Below are positions 55,548 through 64,000 of a DNA stretch of 64,000 nucleotides, piece after piece (position 1 is the stretch's first letter; every line of letters begins with the position of its first letter). The notes below the pieces were generated by a model that was not told the origin of the DNA, did no database searches, and worked only from the letters and a program-made list of their open reading frames with translations. Source of the DNA: Qipengyuania flava (GTDB lineage: Bacteria; Pseudomonadota; Alphaproteobacteria; Sphingomonadales; Sphingomonadaceae); the NCBI RefSeq assembly GCF_019448255.1, contig NZ_CP080410.1, positions 1,736,001-1,800,000 of the forward strand. The letters are read 5' to 3'. The position numbers and the translations under genes were made by a program.

Positions 55548-56228
55548 ATGTACACCCCCTGGCCTTGCCCGATGCCCGATGGCAGCACGGGCGAGGAGAT
55601 TGCGCTCGTCTTCGACCAGCAGCGATCCAAGCGTGTCCTGCTGGTCGCTCCGCTGTTCGACGAATCGAACAAGTTGCGCCACCAACTCTATGAAATAATG
55701 CGCCTTCTTGACGAAGCAGGTATCGATTCCGTCCTGCCCGACCTGCCGGGCTGCAACGAGAGCCTTGCGCCCTTCCCTGCGCAAACGCTCGGTCACTGGC
55801 GCGCGAGCGTTGCCGCCGCAGCCGCGCATTTCGGCGCGACCCACGTCTTCGCCGTGCGGTCCGGCTGCTGGCTGGTCCCGGACGGGATGGAAGGCTGGCT
55901 CTATGCCCCCGCCAAGCCCAAGCAGGTGCTGCGCTCGATGATCCGGGCCCGCGTCCTCGCGGCGCGCGAAGCCGGCAAGGAAGAGACTGCGGATACGCTG
56001 ATGGAGCGCGGGCGCACCGAGGGACTTACCCTTGCCGGATGGGCGCTGGGCGCGGACCTCCTGCAGGAACTCGAAACCGCCGAAGCGGTCACACCGCCGG
56101 GCTACTCGACCATCGAACAGACCGCTGTCGGCGGGAAACCGCTGTGGCTGCGCGCGGAGAATGATCACGATGCCGACCAGGCGCAGGCGCTGGTCGCGTT
56201 GATCGCAGGACAAGGGGCGGAGCAATGA
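55548..56228 (+). CDS. hydrolase 2 of the exosortase A locus (alpha/beta fold)
   Basis: A 226-residue protein of the family called hydrolase 2, exosortase A system-associated. The opening of an alpha/beta fold is visible in KRVLLVAPLFDESNKLRHQLYEIMRLL and DSVLPDLPGCNESLAPF. The nucleophile elbow is poorly preserved (VFAVRSGCWLVP), so the family name may not describe its chemistry. It overlaps hydrolase 1 by 4 bases. Confidence 0.85.
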   Translation: MYTPWPCPMPDGSTGEEIALVFDQQRSKRVLLVAPLFDESNKLRHQLYEIMRLLDEAGIDSVLPDLPGCNESLAPFPAQTLGHWRASVAAAAAHFGATHVFAVRSGCWLVPDGMEGWLYAPAKPKQVLRSMIRARVLAAREAGKEETADTLMERGRTEGLTLAGWALGADLLQELETAEAVTPPGYSTIEQTAVGGKPLWLRAENDHDADQAQALVALIAGQGAEQ

Positions 56229-57001
56229 GCCGGCTCGCCCTTTCCTTCGAATGCCAGGGCAGGCGCTGCGGAGCGACCATCGACAGCGCGCCGGGGACCA
56301 CCGGCCTGCTGCTTGTGAGCGGAGGCAACGAAATCCGCGCCGGCGCCTTCAATTCGCAAAGCCGCCTCGCCGCCGAGATTGCACGTGCGGGCTTTCCCGT
56401 GTTCCGCTTCGATCGGCGCGGGATCGGCGACAGCGAAGGCGAGAACCGAGGCTTCCGCAAGTCGCGCAAGGATATCGCCGCTGCCCTTCAGGCTTTCCGC
56501 GCGCTGGCTCCGCAGGTCGAGCGCGTCGTCGGCTTCGGCAATTGCGACGCGGCCAGCGCGCTGATGCTTGCCGGCGGCGCCGAGTGCGATGCGCTGGTGC
56601 TGAGCAATCCGTGGACCATCGAGGACGAGGAGGACGATACCCCGCCCCCGTCCGCCGTCCGTTCGCGCTATGCCGAAAAGCTCAAAAACCCACGCGAAGT
56701 GCTCCGCCTGCTTTCGGGCGGTGTCGACCTGCGCAAGCTCGCGCGCGGGCTGATGCAGGCCTCGAAGGCGAAGGCTGCGCCCTCCTCTCTGGCAGACGAG
56801 ATGCGCGGCGGGATTGCCGAGTTCGCTGGTCCGGTGCGCTTCCTGATCGCCGAGGACGACCGCACGGCGCAGGTCTTCCTCGAGCGCTGGGACAGCGGCG
56901 ATGACCGCCTCGCACGCTGCTCGGGCGCCGACCACGCCTATTCGCAGCCCGACGCGCAGGACTGGCTCCGCAAACGGCTGCTCGAGGCGCTGCGCGGCTA
57001 G
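56225..57001 (+). CDS. hydrolase 1 of the exosortase A locus (alpha/beta fold)
   Basis: A 258-residue alpha/beta-hydrolase. The strand 3 motif FPVFRFDRRGIGDSEG is typical. The nucleophile elbow is GFGNCDAASAL, so cysteine 107 takes the place of the usual serine, as in this family. DHAYSQPDAQ provides the histidine. It may cleave a thioester from the ACP. Its stop forms CTAG shared with the convergent RNA methyltransferase. Confidence 0.88.
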   Translation: MSRLALSFECQGRRCGATIDSAPGTTGLLLVSGGNEIRAGAFNSQSRLAAEIARAGFPVFRFDRRGIGDSEGENRGFRKSRKDIAAALQAFRALAPQVERVVGFGNCDAASALMLAGGAECDALVLSNPWTIEDEEDDTPPPSAVRSRYAEKLKNPREVLRLLSGGVDLRKLARGLMQASKAKAAPSSLADEMRGGIAEFAGPVRFLIAEDDRTAQVFLERWDSGDDRLARCSGADHAYSQPDAQDWLRKRLLEALRG

Positions 57002-58194
57002 CGGGTGAAGTAGCTGGTCAGCTCGACATGGGTCGACCAGCGAAACTGGCCCACCGGGCGTAGCTTTTCGAGCCGGAAGCCCGCCTCTACCAGAACCTTG
57101 GCATCGCGCGCCCAGCTGGCCGGATTGCAGCTTATATAGGCGACGCGGCTGGCCGTGCTGGCGGCAATCTGTGCCACCTGCTCGCGCGCGCCGGCTCGCG
57201 GAGGATCCAGCAGCAGCGCGCCGAACCGTCCCGCCTCATCCGCCTGCAGCGGATTGCGAAACAGGTCTCGGTGGAGCGTGAGGACCGGAATCTGCCGGGC
57301 GTTAGCCGCCGTCTTGCAGGCAAGATGGGCATCGCACGCCGCCTCGACAGCGAGGACCTTGCGCGGACCGGCGAGCGCAAAGGCGAAAGTCCCGAGACCG
57401 GAGAAGAGATCCGCGACGGTCGATGCCCCTTCCAGGAACGCCTGTGCGTCCTGCGATAGCACCTGTTCGCCATCGCGCGTGGGCTGGAGGAAGCTGCCGT
57501 GCGGGAACGGCACCGGCACGTCTGCCAGCGTCACGGTGAGCGGTTCGGGCTCCCACACGGTTTCCGGCCCATAGCCACGATCGAGCGAGAGGCGCGCAAT
57601 CGCGTTGTCGCGGGCGAAGTCGAGCAGCGCCTCGGTCGCCGCAAGCCCCTCGGCCTCGATGCCCTTGAGCGTGCAATCGATACCCTGGTCGACCAGCGCC
57701 AGCTCGATATCGACAGGCTTGCGCTCCGCGTGCTGGGCAACAAGAACCCTCAAGGGGCCAGTCAGCGCGAACAGCTCCGGTGCGAGGATCGGGCATTCGC
57801 GCATGTCGACGATGCGGTTCGCGCCGCCTTCCCGAAAGCCCAGGACCGCGCCCTTGGCGGTGCGTAGCGCGTGCAGTGTGGCGCGGCGGCGGGAATTCGC
57901 GGGGGAAAGATGGGTCGGCAGGGCTTCACCCACTTCCAGCCCCTGCCCTTCGGCGGCGTTCAGCACGCGGTCGGTCACGAACTGGCGCAGCGCTTCTTCG
58001 TCGGCATGCTGGAGCTGGCAGCCACCGCAGGCGCTGAAATGCGGACACGCCGGATCGGCGTGGTGCGGTCCCGGCGTCACAGTGCCGTCAGCGGCCACGA
58101 CGTCACCGGGAACAGCGCCCGCCACATGCCGGCCAGAAGCCGTGACGCCATCGCCGCGCGCGGCGATACGGAGGATGGATTCGCTTTCGCTCAT
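56998..58194 (-). CDS. TrmA/RlmD-family RNA (uracil-5) methyltransferase
   Basis: A 398-residue iron-sulfur RNA methyltransferase of the RumA type. Cluster ligands are CPHFSACGGCQ and the distal cysteine in MRECPIL. Catalytic elements are DLFSGLGTFAFALAG (motif I), LLLDPPRAGAREQ and the nucleophile C in AYISCNPASWARD. The TRAM domain seems absent or degenerate. Which rRNA or tRNA site is methylated is unknown. ATG at 58194 overlaps the Nnr stop (ATGA). Confidence 0.93.
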   Translation of the reverse strand: MSESESILRIAARGDGVTASGRHVAGAVPGDVVAADGTVTPGPHHADPACPHFSACGGCQLQHADEEALRQFVTDRVLNAAEGQGLEVGEALPTHLSPANSRRRATLHALRTAKGAVLGFREGGANRIVDMRECPILAPELFALTGPLRVLVAQHAERKPVDIELALVDQGIDCTLKGIEAEGLAATEALLDFARDNAIARLSLDRGYGPETVWEPEPLTVTLADVPVPFPHGSFLQPTRDGEQVLSQDAQAFLEGASTVADLFSGLGTFAFALAGPRKVLAVEAACDAHLACKTAANARQIPVLTLHRDLFRNPLQADEAGRFGALLLDPPRAGAREQVAQIAASTASRVAYISCNPASWARDAKVLVEAGFRLEKLRPVGQFRWSTHVELTSYFTR

Positions 58195-59570
58195 AGGAAG
58201 GACGCCATGGCCGGTTTGACCGCCTGGGCAAGGTCGGAGGCCGAAAAGGCCGGGGATGCAATCCGTGCGGCTTCGTGGTGGAGCCAGGCGCCTTCCTCTG
58301 CCGCACGCATCGGATCGCCATGCACGGCAAGCCGGGATGCCGTGATGCCGGCGAGCACATCCCCGGTGCCGGCAATCGACAACCAGCTGGAAGCGCGCGG
58401 GAAGAAACGTGTCCCCTTTGCCCCCACGAGGATCGTATCGGGGCCCTTCGCCAGCACCGTCAGGCCGGTCTGTTCGTGAAGCCCGCGGGCGCGGTCGAGC
58501 TTGCTGTGCGCCGTGACGTCAAAGGCCTGGCAGAGCGCCGCCAGTTCGCCTTCATGCGGGGTCAGGCACAGGGCCGTGACGTCGGCCTGCTGGATCACGT
58601 CAGCATCGAGCAGGTGCAAGGCGTCGGCATCGAGCACGGCGGGCTGGCGGCGAGCCAACACGCTGGCGAGGTGTTCGCAGGCGCTGTCGTCGCGCCCCAG
58701 TCCCGGGCCTACGAGGACCGCCGACAAGCGCTTGTCCTCGAGCGCCGCAGATCCGCCCTCGATCACAAGGTCCGCCGGTGCGTCGGGATGCGAATGCGCG
58801 CTCAGCAGCTTCACATAGCCCGCCCCTGCCCGCATGGCCGCCACGGCTGCGAGAAGCGGAGCGCCGGGCATGGCGCCCGCTACGATCGCCAGAAGACCGC
58901 GGCGGTATTTGTGCGCGTCGGCCCCGGGCGATTGAAGCCGCGGAGGATGGCTGAGGAAAGAGGTGGCCGAGCCAAGGTCGAGCCCGATCGGAACGCACTT
59001 CAGCTCGCCCATCGAGACCATCGTGGGCATCATTACATGCGCCTGCTTCCACGCGCCGAGCGCAAGGGTGAGGTCGTATTGCGGCAGGGGACCGAGGGCT
59101 GCGCCCGTATCGCTTTCGACAGCGCTCGGAACATCAATTGCTATTTTATATGATGCACTTGAGCTCACCTCTTCAAGCAGTCTCGCAAAATCACCTTCGA
59201 CCCTTCGGGACAAGCCGTAGCCGAACAGGGCGTCCACTACGATCGCGCCGTCCAACGGACCCTCGCTCGAAACCGGGCCCGCGTATGCGGAGCGCGCTGT
59301 GCGCGCCGTTTCGGTCTTCGGCTCGACCGGCGCGACCACGTCCACCGCGTAGCCCTTTCGCCGCAAGGCCTCGGCAATCACATAGCCATCGCCGCCGTTG
59401 TTGCCCGGACCGCAGAGCACGGTCACCGATCGCCCGGCCGCTGCGCGCATGACCCATTGCGCCGCGCCCTCGCCGGCGCGCTGCATCAGGGCCCATTCGC
59501 TGGTGCCTGCGTCCATCACCGCGCGCTCGGCCGCTCGCATCGCGGCGACAGTCAGGACCGGCTCACTCAC
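58191..59570 (-). CDS. nnr: bifunctional NAD(P)H-hydrate repair enzyme Nnr
   Basis: Repairs hydrated NADH and NADPH. The 459-residue protein fuses an N-terminal epimerase (CGPGNNGGDGYVIAEAL, VVDALFGYGL, IDVPSAV) to a C-terminal ADP-dependent dehydratase (KYRRGLLAIVAGAMPGAPLLAA, LLGPGLGR-like VLVGPGLGRDD, TPHEGELA, AGTGDVLAG). It starts at GTG and overlaps the lipoprotein stop by 8 bases. Confidence 0.95.
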   Translation of the reverse strand: MSEPVLTVAAMRAAERAVMDAGTSEWALMQRAGEGAAQWVMRAAAGRSVTVLCGPGNNGGDGYVIAEALRRKGYAVDVVAPVEPKTETARTARSAYAGPVSSEGPLDGAIVVDALFGYGLSRRVEGDFARLLEEVSSSASYKIAIDVPSAVESDTGAALGPLPQYDLTLALGAWKQAHVMMPTMVSMGELKCVPIGLDLGSATSFLSHPPRLQSPGADAHKYRRGLLAIVAGAMPGAPLLAAVAAMRAGAGYVKLLSAHSHPDAPADLVIEGGSAALEDKRLSAVLVGPGLGRDDSACEHLASVLARRQPAVLDADALHLLDADVIQQADVTALCLTPHEGELAALCQAFDVTAHSKLDRARGLHEQTGLTVLAKGPDTILVGAKGTRFFPRASSWLSIAGTGDVLAGITASRLAVHGDPMRAAEEGAWLHHEAARIASPAFSASDLAQAVKPAMASFL

Positions 59571-59928
59571 CGGTCACCGGCATGTCGAAGCGGTAACGGT
59601 CGGGACCGACGGAGACGATGACCTTATCGCCAACAACTTCTTCCACGGCGGGCAAAGCGCCGTCGCCGGTCGTAAAACCGCTGTAGGTCTCTGCCTGCTC
59701 GAACACCCGGAACCCGCCGTCAGGATGCAGGATCACGCGCCGTGTGTCGTCCGGATCGTCGGCCGGCTCGAAATAGCATTCGGCCACGAAGTCCTCAGCC
59801 CCGGCCAGAGCGCATTCGACCGGCTGGTCGCCAAGCTCCGAAACCTCGGGCGATACAGCGCCGCCGCAGGATGCCAGCAGCATCCCGGCTAGGCCCAGGG
59901 CCAGGTATCGGAAGAGGGTTTGCGCCAT
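59563..59928 (-). CDS. small lipoprotein
   Basis: A 121-residue protein with a lipoprotein signal, MAQTLFRYLALGLAGMLLASCGG (lipobox LASC). The mature part has two cysteines (PVECALAGAEDFVAECYFEP) and beta-rich segments RRVILHPDGGFRVFEQ and VIVSVGPDRYRFDMPV. The start at 59928 is taken because GGGAG lies a few bases upstream. No family is recognised. It is between Nnr and ilvD. Confidence 0.8.
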   Translation of the reverse strand: MAQTLFRYLALGLAGMLLASCGGAVSPEVSELGDQPVECALAGAEDFVAECYFEPADDPDDTRRVILHPDGGFRVFEQAETYSGFTTGDGALPAVEEVVGDKVIVSVGPDRYRFDMPVTGE

Positions 59929-59968
59929 CGCTCCCGTCGCTGCCATGCGGCGGGGCAATCGGCAAGCC

Positions 59969-61816
59969 TCAGCGCTTGGTGACTTTCGAGACGTCCCGGA
60001 TCGCGCCGCGTGCGGCCGAGGTGGTCATCGCGGCGTAGGCCTGCAGCGCGGGGGATACGCGGCGTTCGCGCGGCTCGGCCGGGGCAAAGCCCTTGGCTTC
60101 CTGCGCTGCTCGGCGTTTCTCCAGCTCTTCGTCCGATACGGCGAGGTGGATGGTGCGGTTGGGGATCGAGATCTCGATCCGGTCGCCTTCCTCCACCAGC
60201 GCGATTTCCCCGCCCTCACCGGCTTCGGGCGAGACATGGCCGATCGACAGGCCCGAAGTGCCGCCCGAGAAACGTCCATCGGTCAGCAGCGCGCAGGCCG
60301 CGCCCAGCCCCTTCGATTTGAGGTAGCTGGTGGGATAGAGCATTTCCTGCATGCCCGGCCCCCCGCGCGGCCCTTCGTAGCGGATGACGACCACATCGCC
60401 TTCGACCACCTGGCCGGTGAGGATCGCGGTCACGGCGTCGTCCTGGCTTTCGTAGACCTTGGCCGGCCCGGCGAAGGTGAGGATGCTCTCGTCCACGCCG
60501 GCGGTTTTCACGATGCACCCGTCGCGCGCGATATTGCCGTAGAGCACCGCAAGGCCGCCATCCTGGCTGAAGGCGTGTTCGGCGCTGCGGATCACTCCGT
60601 TTTCCCGGTCTAGGTCGAGCGATTCCCAGCGGCGCGACTGGCTGAACGCGGTCTGCGTCGGCACCCCGCCGGGCGCAGCGGCATAGAATTCCCGCACCTT
60701 GTTGTTCTGCGTACGGCCGATGTCCCAATCGTCGAGCGCGTCGCCCATGGTCGGGCTGTGGACGGTCGGCAGCGCGGTGTGCAGCAGGCCCGCCTTCTCC
60801 AGCTCGCCAAGGATCGACATGATGCCGCCTGCGCGGTGGACGTCCTCCATGTGTACATCGCTCTTGGCCGGGGCGACCTTGGACAGGCAGGGCACCTTGC
60901 GGCTCAGCCGGTCGATATCTTCCATGGTGAAATCGACCCCCGCCTCGTGCGCGGCGGCGAGCAGGTGGAGCACGGTGTTGGTCGATCCGCCCATGGCGAT
61001 ATCGAGGCTCATCGCGTTCTCGAAGGCCTCGAAGCTGGCGATGGAGCGCGGCAGGACGCTTTCATCGTCCTCCTCGTAATAGCGCTTGGCGAGCGTCACC
61101 ACGAGCCGGCCGGCGCGTTCGAACAGGCTTTGGCGGTCGGCGTGGGTCGCCAGCGTCGAGCCGTTGCCCGGCAGCGAAAGGCCGAGCGCCTCGGTCAGGC
61201 AGTTCATCGAATTGGCCGTGAACATGCCGCTGCACGATCCGCAGGTCGGACAGGCGTTCTGCTCGATGGCGGTGACTTCCTCGTCGGTATAGGCCTCGTC
61301 GGCGGCGGCAACCATCGCATCGACGAGGTCGAGCGCGACCTCCTTGCCCTTCACCACGACCTTACCCGCTTCCATCGGACCGCCGGACACGAAGACCGCC
61401 GGGATGTTGAGCCGCATGGCGGCCATCAGCATGCCGGGCGTGATCTTGTCGCAGTTGGAAATGCACACCATCGCATCGGCGCAGTGCGCGTTGACCATGT
61501 ATTCGACGCTGTCGGCGATAAGGTCGCGGCTGGGGAGCGAATAGAGCATCCCGTCGTGGCCCATGGCAATGCCGTCATCGACCGCGATGGTGTTGAATTC
61601 CTTGGCCACGCCGCCCGCCGCCTCGATCTGGCGCGCGACCAGCTGGCCGAGGTCTTTCAGGTGCACATGCCCCGGCACGAACTGGGTGAAGGAGTTGACC
61701 ACGGCGATGATCGGCTTGCCGAAATCGCCGTCCTTCATCCCCGTCGCGCGCCACAATCCGCGGGCGCCGGCCATGTTGCGGCCGTGAGTGGTGGTGCGGG
61801 AACGGTAGGCAGGCAT
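59969..61816 (-). CDS. ilvD: dihydroxy-acid dehydratase
   Basis: Dehydrates 2,3-dihydroxy acids in valine, leucine and isoleucine synthesis, using an iron-sulfur cluster. The 615-residue protein from the ATG at 61816 ([14 protein letters not shown]) has cluster cysteines in [28 protein letters not shown] and the [13 protein letters not shown] [10 protein letters not shown] segment. [15 protein letters not shown] is near the C-terminus. Its leader holds a long hairpin just before the start codon. Confidence 0.97.
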   Translation of the reverse strand: MPAYRSRTTTHGRNMAGARGLWRATGMKDGDFGKPIIAVVNSFTQFVPGHVHLKDLGQLVARQIEAAGGVAKEFNTIAVDDGIAMGHDGMLYSLPSRDLIADSVEYMVNAHCADAMVCISNCDKITPGMLMAAMRLNIPAVFVSGGPMEAGKVVVKGKEVALDLVDAMVAAADEAYTDEEVTAIEQNACPTCGSCSGMFTANSMNCLTEALGLSLPGNGSTLATHADRQSLFERAGRLVVTLAKRYYEEDDESVLPRSIASFEAFENAMSLDIAMGGSTNTVLHLLAAAHEAGVDFTMEDIDRLSRKVPCLSKVAPAKSDVHMEDVHRAGGIMSILGELEKAGLLHTALPTVHSPTMGDALDDWDIGRTQNNKVREFYAAAPGGVPTQTAFSQSRRWESLDLDRENGVIRSAEHAFSQDGGLAVLYGNIARDGCIVKTAGVDESILTFAGPAKVYESQDDAVTAILTGQVVEGDVVVIRYEGPRGGPGMQEMLYPTSYLKSKGLGAACALLTDGRFSGGTSGLSIGHVSPEAGEGGEIALVEEGDRIEISIPNRTIHLAVSDEELEKRRAAQEAKGFAPAEPRERRVSPALQAYAAMTTSAARGAIRDVSKVTKR

Positions 61817-61822
61817 GACGTG

Positions 61823-61859
61823 TCTCTCTGGCTGGGGTGACCCAAGCCTAGCAGAGAGA
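61823..61859 (-). promoter_or_regulatory. hairpin overlapping the ilvD ribosome site
   Basis: On the minus-strand transcript, TCTCTCT pairs with AGAGAGA and, after a small internal loop, GGCTTGGG pairs with CCCAGCC around a TCAC loop, about 14 bp in all. The AGAGAGA arm ends 6 bases before the ilvD ATG and includes the only Shine-Dalgarno-like purine run, so folding could block translation. Confidence 0.5.
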
Positions 61860-61907
61860 AACGCGCGCGCTAATCGAAGTTTGCTGGCAGGCGGGCCAAG
61901 CTCGGCT

Positions 61908-62636
61908 TTAGACCTCGAGCGCGACGCGCCCCATGACATCGGCCAGCATCATTGCCCAGCGCGACTGGCCCGCTTCGGTGTCAATCTGGTCCTGCCGGAT
62001 CTCGACCGTGCAATAGGGAATGCCATGGGCCTCCGCGTGGCGGTCCATCGTCGCGTTCAGCTGCTTGCCCGAATAGGGCTGGTTGTCGCCCACGGTCAGG
62101 CCCTGCTCGCCGAACAGCCGGATGGCGTGGCGCGCGGCGGTGTCGTCCTGGTTGTAGAGCAGCGCGACTTCCCAGGGACGTTCCTCGTCGCTCGTGTCGA
62201 GCTTGGGCGTGAAGCTGTGCAGCGCGACGATCATCTTGGGCTGGGCCTGCTCGATCAGGTCGGCGAGCGCGTTGTGGTACGGGCGATGGAAGCGGTCGAG
62301 CCGGGCTTCGACATTGGCGCCGATATTGCCCGCAATGAGCTTGCCGTCGCTCTCGGTCGGGACAACGGCGGGCTCGTCTTCCTTGCGGTGCATGTCGCAC
62401 ACCAGGCGGCTGACGGTGGCGATATGCGCAGGGATATTGTGGCGGCGCGACAAACGGTCGGCGACGCCTTCCACGCCGATATCAACGGCAATGTGCTGGT
62501 CGAGCAGCGCGCGGTCGATGCCGAGCTCGATTTCTTCGGGCACGTAGTTGGAGGCGTGATCGGCAACGCACAGCAGCCCTCCCGGTCGCAGGTCTTCCGT
62601 GCCGACCTGGCGGTAGGGGAGGTTGTCGATCATCAT
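61908..62636 (-). CDS. N-formylglutamate amidohydrolase
   Basis: A 242-residue zinc-type hydrolase (HutG2-like family). The start ATG at 62636 overlaps the ispE stop (ATGA). Family segments are [69 protein letters not shown] and [10 protein letters not shown]. It releases glutamate or another amino acid from its N-formyl form, for instance in histidine degradation, though no other hut gene is near. Confidence 0.92.
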   Translation of the reverse strand: MMIDNLPYRQVGTEDLRPGGLLCVADHASNYVPEEIELGIDRALLDQHIAVDIGVEGVADRLSRRHNIPAHIATVSRLVCDMHRKEDEPAVVPTESDGKLIAGNIGANVEARLDRFHRPYHNALADLIEQAQPKMIVALHSFTPKLDTSDEERPWEVALLYNQDDTAARHAIRLFGEQGLTVGDNQPYSGKQLNATMDRHAEAHGIPYCTVEIRQDQIDTEAGQSRWAMMLADVMGRVALEV

Positions 62637-63439
62637 CGCAAGGCACCTTTCATGCGCCACCATCCCGGGTGCCGCTCTGCTATCTGCTGGTCAGCCGCGT
62701 CGCGAGCGGACGCGCTTTCGTAGAGCGCGAAACACGTCGCCCCCGAGCCTGACATACGAGCCAGAAACGGCGAAGTTCCATCGAGAGCCGAGAGAACGCC
62801 GGCAATCTGGGGACACAGCGATATGGCGGGGCCTTCGAGATCGTTGCGACCCTCCAGCGCGACCGTGCGTGCATCGCCTTCCGGCAGCGGCCCGCGATCC
62901 TCGCCGTCCCAGTGCTTGAACACGGGCCCTGTCGAGAGCGGAACGCGCGGGTTGAGGAGCAGGACGGGCGTACCTGCAAGGCTGTCGTCGGCCGGTTCCA
63001 ACTCGGTCCCCGTCCCGCGCCCGATGCAGGTGCGGCTTTCGACACAGGCGGGGACATCGGCGCCGAGCGCGGTCGCGCGCGCATGCCAGTCCTCGGGCAG
63101 GCCGTAGCATTCCTTCACGATCCTGAAGACCGCGCCCGCATCGGCCGATCCCCCGCCCAGCCCCGCCGCGACGGGCAGGTTCTTTTCGAGCGTGATGGCC
63201 AGCCCATCGGCGCGCGGCAGCTTGCCCAGCGCCTTGGCGACGAGATTGTCGAAGGGATCGTCGAGCCCGCTCGAGAATTCGCCGAGCACCTGCACGCTGT
63301 CCTGCGCGGCCGGACTCGCGGTCAGCACATCGCCCGCATCGACGAAGGCAAACAGCGTTTCGAGCTCGTGATACCCGTCCTCGCGCCGCTTGCGGACATG
63401 CAGCGCGAGGTTGATCTTGGCGTAGGCGGTTTCGCGCAT
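62633..63439 (-). CDS. ispE: 4-diphosphocytidyl-2-C-methyl-D-erythritol kinase
   Basis: GHMP kinase of the MEP pathway of isoprenoid synthesis. The 268-residue protein starts at ATG 63439 (MRETAYAKINLALHVRKRR). The phosphate-binding loop is LPVAAGLGGGSADAGAVFR and the C-terminal motif is FLARMSGSGATCFALY. A TTG two codons earlier would overlap the upstream stop but ATG is preferred. Confidence 0.96.
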   Translation of the reverse strand: MRETAYAKINLALHVRKRREDGYHELETLFAFVDAGDVLTASPAAQDSVQVLGEFSSGLDDPFDNLVAKALGKLPRADGLAITLEKNLPVAAGLGGGSADAGAVFRIVKECYGLPEDWHARATALGADVPACVESRTCIGRGTGTELEPADDSLAGTPVLLLNPRVPLSTGPVFKHWDGEDRGPLPEGDARTVALEGRNDLEGPAISLCPQIAGVLSALDGTSPFLARMSGSGATCFALYESASARDAADQQIAERHPGWWRMKGALR

Positions 63440-63441
63440 GG

Positions 63442-63657
63442 TCAAGCAAGCAACTGCGCGGCGGAGTAAAGGCCAGCTAGAACGATCGCGCCATAGCTGG
63501 TCAGGTCAAACCAGTACCTGACTGGCGTCATTTCACGAGTGATCGGACCGGTTGGCCAGGGCGTCACACTCTCTCCGCTACGCAAGCTCCATCGCATCGC
63601 GAAAAGTCCCCCGATGGCGACCAAAATCAGGATAAATCCGAATGTGATATCGCCCAT
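63442..63657 (-). CDS. small two-helix membrane protein
   Basis: A 71-residue protein from the ATG at 63657. Helices at about 4-22 (ITFGFILILVAIGGLFAM) and 52-70 (LTSYGAIVLAGLYSAAQLLA) flank a polar middle. It begins 33 bases after the ETF-QO stop and ends next to ispE. Family unknown. Confidence 0.7.
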   Translation of the reverse strand: MGDITFGFILILVAIGGLFAMRWSLRSGESVTPWPTGPITREMTPVRYWFDLTSYGAIVLAGLYSAAQLLA

Positions 63658-63690
63658 CGCGTTACCGAACGACTGACTGGAAATCGCCGA

Positions 63691-64000
63691 TTACATATTC
63701 GGATAGTTCGGCCCGCCGCCGCCTTCGGGCGTCGTCCAGTTGATGTTCTGGTTGGGGTCCTTGATGTCGCAGGTCTTGCAGTGGACGCAGTTCTGCGAGT
63801 TGATCTGATACTTGGGCTCGCCCGTTTCCTCGTCGACCAGCCATTCGTAGACACCGGCCGGGCAATAGCGGGTCGAGGGACCGGCGAAGACGCCCAGCTC
63901 GCTCGTGCGCTGCAGCTCCAGGTCCTGCACCTGCAAGTGGACCGGCTGGTCTTCTGCGTGGTTGGTGTAGCTGAAGGCCACGTTCGTCAGGCGGTCGAAG
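63691..64000 (-). CDS. electron-transfer flavoprotein:ubiquinone oxidoreductase (3' part; 5' end beyond the window)
   Basis: The last 103 codons or so of an ETF-QO gene, whose product passes electrons from acyl-CoA dehydrogenases, via ETF, to quinone in the inner membrane. The C-terminal 4Fe-4S ferredoxin-like domain is present: TRYCPAGVYEWLVDEETGEP, QINSQNCVHCKTCDIKDPNQ and NWTTPEGGGGPNYPNM at the end. The open frame runs off base 64000. Confidence 0.95.
   Translation of the reverse strand, partial: FDRLTNVAFSYTNHAEDQPVHLQVQDLELQRTSELGVFAGPSTRYCPAGVYEWLVDEETGEPKYQINSQNCVHCKTCDIKDPNQNINWTTPEGGGGPNYPNM

Noticed and set aside
1..64000. CRISPR arrays, insertion sequences, tRNA genes, prophage genes
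   Set aside because: No regularly spaced repeats, transposase motifs, cloverleaf structures or phage proteins were seen in the window.

Overview
The window looks like chromosomal DNA of a high-GC alphaproteobacterium of the order Sphingomonadales, most likely Erythrobacteraceae (Erythrobacter, Qipengyuania or Altererythrobacter type). This is inferred from gene order (nuoN-birA-coaX; rne divergent from amidase-mrcA-prfB), RNase E architecture, protein wording and the exosortase-A type exopolysaccharide locus; no rRNA is present to confirm it. Coding density is very high, most neighbouring genes overlap by 1-11 bases, and GTG or TTG starts are common. I see no tRNA, rRNA, insertion sequence, prophage, CRISPR array or replication origin.

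Region 1 (1-16387, minus strand) is a complete 14-gene complex I operon, nuoA to nuoN, followed by birA and the 5' part of coaX. Three small unnamed genes are translationally coupled inside it: a 177-residue lipoprotein between nuoC and nuoD, a 59-residue membrane protein between nuoD and nuoE, and a 46-residue membrane protein between nuoE and nuoF.

Region 2 (16537-29607) is mixed metabolism and envelope genes: a coniferyl-aldehyde-type dehydrogenase divergent from a thiolase, a tandem pair of small paralogous lipoproteins, an SH3-domain protein, a D-2-hydroxyacid dehydrogenase, an NTF2-like protein, and a minus-strand run amidase, mrcA, prfB, a lipoprotein-type methyltransferase, a nitronate monooxygenase-like flavoprotein and a GNAT protein. 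Region 3 (29608-39075) holds rne with a long leader and a strong terminator, a methyltransferase, two coupled ATP-grasp ligases, an SDR, sdhB, a thioesterase and zapE.

Region 4 (39082-57001) is an exosortase A (XrtA) exopolysaccharide locus. Most of it is on the minus strand: acyl-CoA ligase, PLP decarboxylase, export lipoprotein, chain-length determinant, tyrosine autokinase, outer-membrane protein, ATPase, polysaccharide deacetylase, FemAB-like protein, glycosyltransferase, exosortase and asparagine-synthase-like amidotransferase. A divergent plus-strand arm encodes a GNAT/FemAB-like protein, an acyl carrier protein and two hydrolases. Export, length control and kinase genes make and export the polymer; the ligase, decarboxylase, ACP and two acyltransferase-fold proteins suggest that an activated amino or acyl group is attached to it. 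No EpsI gene and no PEP-CTERM substrate is seen here.

Region 5 (56998-64000, minus strand) is housekeeping: RNA methyltransferase, NAD(P)HX repair enzyme, lipoprotein, ilvD, N-formylglutamate amidohydrolase, ispE, a small membrane protein and the 3' end of the ETF-ubiquinone oxidoreductase gene.
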